From NCBI GenBank assembly GCA_003427395.1, contig BFEA01000113.1, forward strand, positions 2,089,926-2,121,581: 31,656 bases of DNA. The letters run 5' to 3'. Of the stretch, positions 1-9,650 are shown in pieces. Source of the stretch: Chara braunii (taxonomy: Eukaryota; Streptophyta; Charophyceae; Charales; Characeae). Below the pieces are notes generated by a model. The model worked only from the letters and a program-made list of their open reading frames with translations, did no database searches and was not told the DNA's origin. The stretch's first letter is position 1. Every line of letters begins with the position of its first letter. Both the position numbers and the translations under genes were made by a program.

Positions 1-39
<39 letters not shown>
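1..39. repeat. (GA)n microsatellite at window edge
   Basis: The window opens with 39 bases of uninterrupted GA dinucleotide. It probably continues beyond the left edge, so its full length is unknown. Confidence 0.97.
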
Positions 40-40
<1 letters not shown>

Positions 41-1537
41 AGGTAAGTCTCCAACCTCGTGGCTGGCCTCATGCTACTTCCATCGATAGGATGAGCAAAA
101 TTGAATGAATCTTCTGCTAGAACATGGAAATATACACAGCGTGTTTGAATATGCCTGACACCTGCCGGACATGCAATTGACGGCGCTGGGCGAAACGGAC
201 CCGCAGCGAAAAGCCGTGCCAACACCAACTGTACCAACCGCCCCCGAATAAAAATGAACAAACGCGCGGGCCCGCCCGCCCCAAAAAAAAGCCGTACGAA
301 ACGGGGCACTACATCTGTCACATCCAACCCCAGGGGAATCGTCTTACGGGGCCCTATCCTTCCTTTAGTAGTTATATAGAATATAAAATGGGCCTTTACC
401 CGATTCAGCCCCTGATCGACGAAAGCAGCATATTGGGGTCCCTCGCCCAGAGCCCAATTCGTGAAAGCAGATCAAAAGACATGTTCTCTGGGTCGAAGGT
501 CACATCCTGGCTAAAGTAAAGACAATGTCAAAGGTCATGGTTGGGCCCTGGACGAACAGTCACCATGTTTAGATTTGGAGGTCACATCTGTTCGCCAGGG
601 GCAATGCAAGTCATGTCTATTCAAACAAGGGATGTGTCTGTATGTGCAGTCAATGTGTCTGTTCGTGCAGGAAGAGTGTCTGTTCGTGCAAGAAGAGTGT
701 CTGTTCGTGCATTGGGTGTGTCTGTCCAACAGAAGTCAAACAGTTAAGTTCCAGTCCGGATTCAAGTCAGAAAGAAAGTCTAGATTCAGATTGGGAGTCC
801 GAAATCAAGGCCTGAAGGCTGCAGCAGCAGCAACCCCTGAAGAAAAGGGATCTGGGACACATACACAGAGGCTGGGACTGGGAAAGGACCAGGACAGACA
901 GAATTCAGACCTCGCCAGGGGAGGCCAGCACTATAAGAAACGAGGCAGCCTCCCCCAGAGACAGATTCTCATAGGCATTGATGCGTGGAAGTGCTGAGGC
1001 ACTTGTGCGCTATAGTGCTGGGAGAGGCGCTGGCTGAAGAGGAGCTGCGCCAGGAAGAAGGGAGGCTGGGTGCTGGCTGCAGGGAAGCCATATCTGCGCC
1101 AGCCTATGTTAGTAGTAGGAGGGTTAGTCAGAAGTGGGATATCAGTGAGTGACATTCAGAGTAGATCTTCGTAGGTGAGAGTGTGCATGCATAGTGAAGG
1201 GAAGAGAACCAAGGCAAAGTTATTGAGAGAGAAGAGAGCAAGAGAGAGAAGACAGGGAGTGAGTCTGGATATGGTGGACACTTACCTGTTGGCGCCACAC
1301 TTGTGATCTGAAGGAGAACGCTGGCTGAGCCAGGTTCCACACTGTTGAATGTCGAGGGAGACTTACCTCTTGTTGGCATTGAACTCTGGAACTCATGATA
1401 CTATATATGCTGCGCTACCTGGTTCTTATTTCCTCTCAATCTGGTTTAGTGTGAGACCACTTTGTACGTGGGATGACTTGTATGCATGCGGTTTAATGCA
1501 CTCGAGCAAGCTGTGAACAGTCAGGTTCCTTGCAAGA
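40..1537. other. Intergenic DNA, no gene recognised
   Basis: Both strands carry only short open frames without recognisable domains. The stretch holds a C/A-rich patch near 265-295, the 21-bp tandem repeat at 613-727, and purine-rich DNA from about 1190 to 1265. I see no retrotransposon coding remnant here. The missing U5 end of element A's 3' LTR would be expected just left of 1538, but no matching sequence is present. Confidence 0.6.
613..727. repeat. 21-bp tandem repeat, about 5.5 copies
   Basis: Units start at 613, 634, 655, 676 and 697, with a partial copy at 718. The core reads GTGTCTGTTCGTGCA and the best-matched units are 655-675 and 676-696. The period is a multiple of three, so each frame on both strands gives a seven-residue Cys-containing repeat. 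There is no other coding evidence, so I treat it as a minisatellite. Confidence 0.9.
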
Positions 1538-2658
1538 TAATGTTGAATATCTGAATCAGAATCAATGCCGAATCCCTCTTCTACTGCAGGCACAACATGA
1601 GGTCCACCATAGCCATGACCATCCTTCTTCTTCCTCTTCATGTAGGCCAAGGCTATGGCGGACTACCGAGGGCTCTGCCCTCCTGTCCAAAGGACAACCC
1701 AAAGCAGCTATGTCGCTGGCCTCCTGTCCAAAGGACAACACAAAGCAGCTATGTCGCTGCTCATCAAGCCGCCATGCCTGACTCTGCCTCGAGCTTCCTT
1801 GGTGCAGCACTACCCCAACTGGGGCCCTTTAGGTGCAGCACCTATCAAGGTGATGAAGATGGTGTCTCCCATAGCCAAGCAGGTACCTCGCCACTCTCCT
1901 CCTCAGTCCTCTTCTCCCTCCTCCTCCTCCCGGTAGAGCTCCACCATAGGCGCGGTGGGAGCTCCGGGTCTTTTTCCTCCTAGCAGCGCCGTAGTGCCCA
2001 GCGCTCCAAGCAATGTGTTGCCAAACTTGCACACCGAAGAATGAGGCTGAGCTCTTGGCTCAGCCCGAAGATACAGCGGCCTTCTTGCCTCTTGGGCGGT
2101 GACTTCTAGGCAGCTCGGCCTCCCAAGCAACCGGTACCTCCTCCCTTTCAAAGGGAAACATCATTGCAGACTTTGATATTGCCCGTACAGGCCCGAGGCT
2201 CAGACTGGTTGGACTGGAACCTGCCTAGACCTAGCCTACCGCTACTGGGCTTCTAAAAATGCCAACCTTGTCTTCTTTTGCTCGGCCTCGAGTACCCGGC
2301 ACATCTACTTCTACTTGGTGCGGTACCGGCCTACCTGTTACTCTAGTGTTTTTCCGTTGCTCTAAGTGTCGCGGGCCTCTTGCTCCGACACTTCGATGTT
2401 TTCCCCCGCTGCAACGCTCAATGTCACAACCATAGGTAAGTACTGGCCCTACGAGCCTCCCAGACAAGCAAGTACCCTTGTGGGTCACACACACACTCAT
2501 GCTGACCAGCACTCAGACAGGCACGCAGGTCACCAAGCACGCACACACACACAAACTTAGAAAACTCAGAATGCTGGAATCTCAGCAAGGCAACCATTCC
2601 ATCGGCGGAACTCAGAAATCACCAGTGTCCTTGGTTTGTGTTACGGCGGGTCATTACA
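1538..2658 (-). repeat. Element A 3' LTR, truncated
   Basis: It matches 9918-11038 with scattered substitutions and indels, and both copies end in CATTACA. The left side stops aligning at ATAATGTTGAAT. The part corresponding to 9651-9917, including the (GAA)n tract, is absent, so in element orientation the distal end (probably U5) is missing. It contains a 41-bp tandem duplication at 1681-1762, whose units carry the inverted motif TGTCCAAAGGACA. Confidence 0.88.
1681..1762. repeat. 41-bp tandem duplication inside A's 3' LTR
   Basis: Two units start at 1681 and 1722, each opening with TCCTGTCCAAAGGACAAC and ending near GCAGCTATGTCGCTG. The other LTR carries the same pair near 10060-10150, with an insertion in the first unit. 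The duplication therefore predates or accompanied insertion, and the two copies have drifted since. Confidence 0.85.
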
Positions 2659-2673
2659 CTAGCCCCCCCTCAA
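2659..2673 (-). other. Element A polypurine tract
   Basis: On the minus strand, TTGAGGGGGGGCTAG lies directly upstream of the 3' LTR start. A purine-rich run in this place is the expected primer for plus-strand DNA synthesis. The terminal CTAG is not purine-only, so the exact primer limits are uncertain. Confidence 0.65.
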
Positions 2674-2870
2674 GAGCGAGTAACTCACTCAGAGTCCCCG
2701 CACAATGCATCATAGGCGTAGATGGCAAACAATGATCGGGTATGTTCTTGTCGGAGAAAGGGTAGCTGTAAAGTTTGGTTGTTGTTCGGAGATAATCAGT
2801 CGTTCATATGCTTTGACGACTTGCGGGGCACTCTGCAATAAGTCTTTCTTAGAAATTCAGTAAAAATCAT

Positions 2871-3309
2871 CTAACTGGTGATACAGAAATGAACCTTGTA
2901 TTGCCTGTTCTTCCCCTTTCCACTGTATTCGACAATCCTATCAATCTCGTGACCACCATTGATTGCACGAGGGATCATCGATTCTCGGTACAGAAAAGTT
3001 TCAGGTGATAGATATGGAAACAACTTCGATGCGTGAAAGACTGGGTACATGCGCATATTAGAAGGCACGTCGATTGTGTAAGAACCGAATGAATCATCCC
3101 CTACGTGGTTCAACACCTTCCACGAACCGTAATACTGAGGAAGAGTTTCGTGATACACCTTCGTAAAACTCAGACATTTTGACCCAGACGTAGCTTCCGA
3201 CTGTGAAATGTTTAAGTTGGCACTTCTTGTTACCATGTTTAATCATGACACTGCATCGCCTTTCCATAGCTGCAACAAAAATTTTGAGCAAGCGATCAAA
3301 GTTCATCAA
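2871..3309 (-). pseudogene. Element A integrase C-terminus with GPF/Y module and chromodomain-like tail
   Basis: Two overlapping minus-strand frames carry this region. 3309-3094 gives an SH3-like linker with VGSYVWVKMSEFYEG. 3236-2871 gives PQYYGSWKVLNHVG and MRMYPVFHASKLFPY, the GPF/Y-like module typical of gypsy integrases. It then runs into GGHEIDRIVEYSGKGKNRQYK, which resembles the first part of a chromodomain (family knowledge: targets integration to chromatin marks). The domain is cut short after KVHFCITS, before the usual C-terminal helix. A frameshift near 3200 and a stop upstream separate it from the catalytic core. Assignment by comparison with the better preserved tail of element B. 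Confidence 0.82.
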
Positions 3310-3476
3310 ACTTAGCGCTGCAGCCAGGCTGGCCAGGTGTTAGACCAGGTGTCGGATCAGGAAACAGATAGGATAAGGGATTGCGAATTCGCCACTCGAG
3401 GTGCAGCTGATTAGGTGCCATTCCGGTGGAGGAGATTATGGAGTTGTTGTACAATCCTTGCACAATCGACAATTCC

Positions 3477-4250
3477 TCATTCCCGAAGAAGTTGGATCAC
3501 AGTCCAGTTGATCTCCTCGGCCAATCCATTGGCTTCGGGATGTTGACCAAACATCATTTTGAGTTTGATCTCATAGATATGGGAGGTGAAGTCCTTCCAA
3601 TCTGCACATATGAACCTAGTGTCCCAGTCACTCACAAGAGTTTTTGAGGGACCATACTGCATAATATACCTCTTGTTAAACTCCTCGATCACAAGGTCAG
3701 TTGGGGCGTGAGGTGGTAATGAAATCAAATTCAAAAATTTTGAAAAGCAGTCAACGATCACCATTATTTGCGAATATCTGTTCCTGCTCTTCTTTCCCAT
3801 GTCCGTGAAGTCAATGGAGATAGCCTCATTAGGACCATCAAGGATAGGAAGAGGATGCAGAAGCCCATAGGGCTTTTGTCGAGATGGTTTGATGCGTTGA
3901 CAAACTTGACATTCAACCACAAACTTTCGGGCCATTCCTTTCATCCTAGGCCAGACAAACTTTTGCAATAGGCTTCCGTATGTCTTCCCCAAACCGAAGT
4001 GTCCACTCCGGCCATGAGTCAAGTCCAAGAAGTGAGTACGGATAGGCTCATTGTTGAGTGCACACAATCGGTCGTACTTTTCGTAACGTCGGAAGAACAA
4101 ACCTTCACACTCGTGGAAATCAGGTTGACTGCTAGGGTCAACTTGGATCTGCTCAAGGATGGGATTGAGTTCCGGGTCCTTGGCGGTGTGCTCAAGTAGT
4201 TCCTCCTTCAATTTCTTATGGAGATCATAGGAGCCCACAAGGCAAGTCAT
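3477..4250 (-). pseudogene. Element A integrase zinc-binding and catalytic domains
   Basis: This 257-residue open frame is the best preserved part of element A. The N-terminal HHCC zinc-binding domain is complete: H79, H84, C114 and C117 in THGRSGHFG and CQVCQRIK. The DDE catalytic core follows, with D147 in SIDFTD, D208 in LVSDWDTRF and a probable E245 in NGLAEE. The Asp-Glu spacing is one residue longer than the usual 35. Integrase joins the retrotransposon DNA ends to the host chromosome in the nucleus. The frame ends at a stop right after IQLLRE, before the C-terminal domain, so no complete integrase is made. Everything upstream is also broken. Confidence 0.9.
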
Positions 4251-4343
4251 GTACTAAGGGTGGCGAGACAAAGCATCCGCAAAGCGATTGTAACGTCCTT
4301 TCTTGTGTTCGAGTTCAAAGTCATACTCATCAATCTCATGCAG

Positions 4344-4708
4344 CTAACGGGTCAATGTAGTTGATGGATTAATTTGTGTCTTGATCCATTTCAAAGTCTC
4401 GTGGTTTGATAACACTTTGAAATGACGACCCAAGAGGTAATGTTTCCAATGACCTAGTGCCTCTCTCGAGGCATAAAGTTCTCTCATGTAGGTGGAGGTA
4501 GCTACCTTGTGACTAGGCATGCGTTTGCTGTAGTACTCAAGCAGATGTAAGCCGTCACCATCATCTTGCTGCAGCACTGCGCTGATCCCGCACAGTTCGC
4601 ATCCGTAGTTACTACGAATGTAAGTTTGGGATCTCCAATGCGGAGCACCGGATGACTTACCAAGGCCTCCTTCAATGCTTGGAAGGTGGATGTGCATTCC
4701 CCATCCAA
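4344..4708 (-). pseudogene. Element A RNase H domain, frameshifted
   Basis: Two minus-strand frames together cover an RNase H domain. The first (from 4708) gives HPVLRIGDPKLTFVVTTDAN, which includes the first catalytic Asp. The second (4697-4344) gives GISAVLQQDDGDGLHLLEYY, then TSTYMRELYA with the catalytic Glu, and HFKVLSNHETLKWIKTQ. In the HFKVLSNHETL segment Asn stands where element B has the catalytic Asp of YSDHSTL. RNase H would degrade the RNA strand of the RNA/DNA hybrid. The frameshift near 4600 plus the lost Asp make it non-functional. Confidence 0.85.
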
Positions 4709-5440
4709 GTGTAAGACACGTTCTTGCTTGTCAATTTGGACAACGGATGGGCGATGATAGAAAATTTGGGCACAAACTTACTGTAGTATGACGCAAGACC
4801 AAGAAAAAAATTCAACTCTCGAATATTTGCCGGTTGAGGCCATTTGCGGATGATCTCAACTTTGGTTGCCTCGGGCTTGAGGCCTGGAGCGGACAACCAA
4901 TGTCCAAGGTAGATGACGTTGTCCCTCCTAAACTCAGATTTCTCTAAGTTGAGAAGTAGTTTTATGCTGGTCTGCAGGGTTGACTTCAATATGGTGGTAA
5001 CCAAACTTGAGGTCGATCTTGTTGAAGACCTTACATTCACCTGTAGCATCAAACAAGTCATCAATGTGTGACAAAGGGTATGCATTCTTTCTTGTTATTC
5101 TATGCAGTGTGCGGTAATCAATACACATTTGTAGTTTGCCTCCTTTCTTAGGAACAAACAAAACTGGTGCAGCGAATCGGCTTGATCCATCATTTTTCAA
5201 GCACGTCATTGATTTGTCTTCGCAACTCCTCCAATTTGCCTGAGCCAATTCGATAGATAACCTTTTGGAGGAGTGTTGCCTTCTATCAACTCGATCTTGT
5301 GTTGGACTGGACGCACGGGAACTCCACGTGGTTCAACAAAAACTTCAGAGAATCAGTTGAAAAGACTGCGGAACTCTGATGGGATCTCTAGAGGTGGAGA
5401 ATCAGAATCTGGTGCAAGAATATCGGACTGCATAGGTGCA
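4672..5440 (-). pseudogene. Element A reverse transcriptase with internal deletion of the YLDD region
   Basis: Minus-strand frames show early RT motifs: AAPVLFVPKKGGKLQMCIDY, then YPLSHIDDLFDATGECKVF and NKIDLKFGYHHIEV. After PADQHKT (near 4965) the sequence jumps straight to LLLNLEKSEFRRDNVIYLGH and FLGLASYYSKFVPKFSIIAH, which belong to the region after the catalytic site. The intervening segment, about 80 residues in elements B and C and carrying the FGL motif and YLDD, is missing. The frame also shifts at the junction. Further upstream (5440-5250), shifted frames and a stop interrupt the RT N-terminus. This copy cannot make a catalytically active polymerase. Confidence 0.88.
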
Positions 5441-5441
5441 G

Positions 5442-6027
5442 CTAAAGCAATAGGATTTGAAGTAGAGATACGTTTGGATTAGAAGTAAATTCAGTAGAGG
5501 TAGAAGTCATTGCATTGGAAGTAAAAACAACATGCAAAGTATAACCATTATGTACAATAAAAATAGAATTCACGTGAGCAGGGCTAACAAAGGCTATATA
5601 CATTTGCTCATCATCTCTCCACTTGCGCCACTTCGTGCAAAAGTTCATTACGTTGAGAAAAGTCACTTGGGACTTGCGCGGTTCGTCCAAGAGGATTGAA
5701 CGCTCGATCCCCATGGCATCTTTGACCATGAATTGCGAGTCCTTCGACGTGGTTCTTTCGCATTGGGCCTGCAACCAGCCCAAGCCAATAACCGCGTCGA
5801 AGGGGCACTTGTCAAGGACATAAGAAGTTCAACTCATTTGTGATTGTGCGTTCTGCATCAAAGGTAGTGCGCACACCTTTGATTGCATGCGTAGATGTGA
5901 CAACCTCTTGGCTGCCCAGTTGGATCCGACAAGGATTCTGCAAAGCCACTTGCGTCATTCCCCAGTGTGCCTTACGAATGCCGTTAGGTGAGAAGTAGTT
6001 GGCGGTTGCGCCACAATCAACCAGCAC
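5442..6027 (-). pseudogene. Element A aspartic protease, frameshifted
   Basis: The frame 6027-5812 opens with MLVDCGATANYFS, a retropepsin-like active site in which the usual D-S/T-G reads D-C-G. It continues through a beta-rich stretch. A shift near 5815 moves the rest into another frame (5783-5442), beginning MGWLQAQCERTTSKDSQFMV. The family cleaves the gag-pol polyprotein during particle maturation. Asp is kept but the S/T-to-C change is unusual and the frame is broken. Only the active-site motif is diagnostic, so the rest is assigned by position between gag and RT. Confidence 0.78.
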
Positions 6028-6337
6028 ACTGATATATCATCCATTAATTCGGAGTTTGAAGAAGATCGACTTCGTTTTCCCCTGTGCGCGCTCTTGCTTC
6101 ATGTGAGTCCACGCAACAAGAGCGCATGAAAGCCAATCTCTTTCGACTCCACCCAAGACTCCTTGAAGAGGGTATGCAATTTCTCAGCCTTGGAATCAAC
6201 ATCAGATGGGGTGTCAAGAGAGGATTGTTGAGTGGGATCAAAGTCCGGTGAAGGACCTGCACTTACTTGTTCAGTCTCTTCTTCTGTAGAGTGTGCTGAT
6301 AATACCCCCTTTGCTGGTTTCCCTGCTGCAATATGAA

Positions 6338-6379
6338 ACACTGTTGGACTTAGTGTCCTGGTTTGGTGCAATGCAGGCA
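6338..6379 (-). pseudogene. Element A gag CCHC zinc knuckle with in-frame stop
   Basis: On the minus strand this stretch reads C-L-H-C-T-K-P-G-H-stop-V-Q-Q-C. All four zinc ligands of a CX2CX4HX4C nucleocapsid knuckle are present, but TAA at 6350-6352 immediately follows the His. Knuckles of this type bind the element's RNA during packaging. It lies about 300 bases downstream of the gag core, as expected. Confidence 0.85.
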
Positions 6380-6540
6380 ACCCCCTTTCTTCATCTTGTG
6401 TTTCCACTCACTTTCAGTAATCCGGAGATCTACTTATGGTTTTGTGGCAGGATCCCCCGGTTTGGGTGGAATTTTTGCTCCTTTTGGGGAGGTGAATGGT
6501 GTTAGTGTTGTTCTTCAATGGGTTCCTCGGCCCCTTGCTT

Positions 6541-6806
6541 TTGAAGGCAGTCATTCATTGATTCATCATCATCTGCAATTTCGGACTCGTAAGTCGAAGA
6601 ACACGCTAGGTCAGCATCTTGCACTTTATCATCNTAGGTCAGCATCTTGCACTTTATCATCATCAAGAGTAGAACCATTTGGCCCCTTAATTTTGAAGGC
6701 AGTCATTCATTGATTCATCATCATCTGCAGTTTCAGACTCGTAAGTTGAAGAACACGCTAGGTCAACATCTTGCTCTTGATCATCATCAAGAGTAGAACC
6801 ATTTGC
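6541..6806. repeat. Direct duplication in gag 3' region, with single-N join
   Basis: The block beginning TTTGAAGGCAGTCATTCATT occurs at about 6541 and again at about 6691, with few differences over more than 100 bases. Within it, 27 bases at 6607-6633 are repeated exactly at 6635-6661 around the N at 6634. The inner 27-base repeat is probably an unmerged contig overlap. The outer duplication differs by several bases and looks real. Confidence 0.85.
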
Positions 6807-9143
6807 ACCAGCCTGATCATCGGACTCCAGCAGGTCGTGTGATGCAAAACGACTGCTGCCTCTATGCCATCCGCAACCAAAGGTCTTCTTGACACTACCT
6901 GCTGCGTGGAAGAGGTCTTGTGTTTCTAGCCTGACTACATCCTTCATGAGGGAACGCCAGTCTGTGTATTTGTCGAGTCCTAGCCCAAGACGATTAGTAA
7001 TGGTCGAGGGTACCGTGCCTTTGACAACATCTAGATATGATTGTGCTGTTATCTCCAAGCCTAGTGTGGCAAAGAGATTGTTGAGATGTGTCATTAGGTC
7101 TTTCTTACTTTTCGTCCACTTGCTGCGTTTGATATAGTCAAGTCGGTACCTTGCTCTTGCTGCAGCGTTTGGATTCTGATAGCGTTTTATGAAGAGTTCC
7201 TCGAATGCAGTGATCTCAGTGGCCTTTAGCCACTTGTTCGTATCCAGTCTGGCATATCCGGCCTGTACGGCTTGGAGCTCAACCCAACTCCATACTTCGA
7301 GCACGACATTGGTTCCCACGATAACGGATTGAGTAACGGGGGAAGTTACCAAAATGTCGAAGTATGCTCGCATGGCCGCGAGCTCGGACATGACATTGTC
7401 CTTCCCTTCGTATCTGGGCGGTAACACGTCCGCCTTCTTATCCACATAGGGAAAGCCATTACTAGGACCAGGATCTGCAGGAACTGGAACTGGGACTGCA
7501 CCAGTTGCAGAGCTCCCTGCGCCGCTACTTTCTGCTGTAGTAGTGGAAGGTGCACCTGTTTCAGGTCCCATATTCATCAAGCTGAAGGATGAAGAAGAGA
7601 AGAGAGGGGTGTAGGTGGTAGACAAAGCTGCAAAATTTGATGCATTTGGCAGAAGTGGGGGGTTGAGTGCAGATCTGCAAATTTCTGCAGTTGGTCACTG
7701 TGAGCCTTCTCCATCCGGGCTATAGTTCCCCCGATATCTTTTACCTGATCAAACAGTTGGGAGACCAAGCCGGGGAGAAGGTCCATCATGTGGCAGTCGA
7801 TTAGTCCTCACACGTAGGCGACTAAGTGTGGCTTTATCTCCTCATCTGGTAAGGCGGGAACAATTTTGGCCTTGTATAGTGACATTCCTCCTTCCTTCTG
7901 ACGCCTCTTCCTCCAACTTCGCCTCCTTTTTCAGTGCACTCTCATAGAGGGCCTTAAAGAGTGGCTTATCCTCTGCATCTGCGGCATCCGTTTGTGGCTT
8001 CAGACTCACCGAAGCTTTTACTGTTGCTGCTGCCATGTTAGTCCTACCGGGGTCTTCAATATGCAAGTCAGAAAAAGTCTGGGCAAGTCTCTGGGCAAGT
8101 CTCTCAAGGTAAGTACTCTCTGCACTCTTCTTCGGACGAACACTCCGTTTACCTTTTCTGACACCTCAAGAAAGACGCTCAGTATTCTCTCTCTCTTTCC
8201 TCTCTCCTTTGTCTGCGATCACGTCGGTACAGTCATTTGTCAACCCAATGAAATAAACAACCTAAAAACAATTAGAAGAGAAGGTAGAACTCCTAGCCGG
8301 AACGACAATTCATTTGGACTCGAGAGCAGACAAAAAATTAAAATAAAATAATTAGAGAGATCCGATTCAGCAACACAGTCTGGTCCGACTATGTATGAGA
8401 TGCCCTCGAGCCTAGCTGGACTCGGTCCTGTAAAAACACAGCAAATCAAATTCAAAGTGTATTACACAATGCAAGAGAGAATTGAGTGTTGTCTAAGGTG
8501 TGAGTAAGTGGCGGACCGTGCGGTAAAGTCCGTGAAATGTCTCAGCTGAGATCCCCTCAGCAACGAGTGTCCTGGTCTGAAAGCATGATCTCCGAGTCCC
8601 AGCAAGGTAGAGCAAGGTGACTGACGTCAACAGATTTGGGTCTGAGGGGCCCTTCTTGCTTGGGCCCAATCCTGCTGGGTCCAAAAAGGTCCCAGTTGAG
8701 TCAAGACTGAATCCCAACCAACAAGAGTTCCACAAAGACCTACTTTTTGTCCCTACCGTACTAAAAAACGAATTTCAACTCCAGAAAGAACCTACAGACA
8801 ACAGCCATTCAGAATGAAATAAATAAAGTATCGTAGAAAGATATGGCATTGTGCACAAGATACTCCATCAATTCACTCATCAGGTGAGAATGCGGTTCAC
8901 ACACTTCAACACAAGATCAAGACCATAGAGGATGGAAGAAGAACCCAAAATACCCCAACAACCAGTCAATTCCGTGCACACACACATGGGCACCTTTGTG
9001 GCATGGCACTTACCTGAGTGGCCGGGCTCTTGGGACGAAATGAAACTCACCCCCTTCTCACATAGTCCTCCTGACCCAATCAGCATCCTCTACACTAGTG
9101 TCCTATCATCTAGGAGGGTCAACTTCTACCCCAAAGTACAATG

Positions 9144-9334
9144 GCGGATCCCCCATCGATGTTGAAGATTGAAGTAGCAACTTGCAGTCTGTTGGTGCAG
9201 ATATGGCTGCCACCCTCAAGCTCGCCTAACTTGAGGGGNGCGGATCCCCCATCGATGTTGAAGATTGAAGTAGCAACTTGCAGTCTGTTGGTGCAGATAT
9301 GGCTGCCACCCTCAAGCTCGCCTAACTTGAGGGG
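9144..9334. repeat. 95-bp duplication flanking a single N
   Basis: Bases 9144-9238 and 9240-9334 are identical and separated only by the N at 9239. This is the pattern left when two overlapping contigs are abutted without merging. The unit ends in a short inverted repeat (CCTCAAG with CTTGAGG). Confidence 0.9.
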
Positions 9335-9540
9335 AGCCCTAAAGTCGCTCCTTGTCTTCCCTGAAGTCCAGATTCCAGTTGTAGGTGCTCTTCACTGTCA
9401 CCTCTCTCTAATTGCATCACGAAGTCCCACCTTGTGTCTCGCCACCACATACACACACTAGCAACCTGGCCGGGTCTATTGTCGACCTTACGAGAGCCTG
9501 CCAGGTGGGAGCAGCTTCCCTTTTACCACGCTGCCCCACT

Positions 9541-9600
9541 TAACCCTAACTTCCTGCCCTAACCCTAAGTGGTTAGCCCTAACCACTTAGGTTAGGGTTA
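9541..9600. repeat. Telomere-like CCCTAA repeats in a palindrome
   Basis: This stretch has several CCCTAA or TTAGGG hexamers. Its centre is a perfect inverted repeat, CCTAAGTGGTTAG against CTAACCACTTAGG, separated by two bases. Outer CCCTAA and TTAGGG arms extend it with a one-base bulge. It lies just inside element A, 38 bases from the PBS. Confidence 0.85.
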
Positions 9601-9637
9601 TGGCGGCAAAGTCAACTCTCGCCAGCAAGTAGCATCC

Positions 9638-9649
9638 GCTCTGACACCA
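9638..9649 (-). other. Element A primer-binding site (initiator-Met type)
   Basis: The minus strand reads TGGTGTCAGAGC, one mismatch from the plant initiator-Met tRNA site TGGTATCAGAGC. One base separates it from the TG end of the LTR at 9651. It would prime minus-strand cDNA synthesis. Confidence 0.85.
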
Positions 9650-9650
9650 A

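Larger units (their letters stand above)
6338..7625 (-). pseudogene. Element A gag
   Basis: A 312-residue open frame (7625-6687) starts MSTTYTPLFSSS and has a low-complexity Ser/Ala/Pro N-terminus. It then has a helical capsid-like core with TAFEELFIKRYQNPNAAARA and TKSKKDLMTHLNNLFATLGL, typical of the Retrotrans_gag family. The C-terminus is acidic (DDDQEQDVD, ADDDESMND). Gag forms the cytoplasmic particle that packages element RNA. The frame ends at 6687. The following DNA repeats the acidic segment, contains a single-N assembly join at 6634, and reaches a zinc knuckle interrupted by a stop. The start is the first Met giving the whole core; upstream there are only leader sequences. Confidence 0.8.
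7626..9637 (-). other. Element A leader between PBS and gag
   Basis: About 2 kb separates the PBS from the first gag Met. It carries no recognisable protein domain. It includes a C/T-rich patch at 8180-8210, a 95-bp block duplicated around an N (9144-9334), and a telomere-like palindrome at 9541-9600 close to the PBS. Long leaders of this kind are common in large plant gypsy elements and may hold packaging signals, but I see none that I can name. Confidence 0.65.

Noticed and set aside
1128-1379. 83-codon minus-strand frame as a small gene
   Set aside because: No domain, no conserved neighbour, and a composition typical of the purine-rich DNA on the opposite strand.
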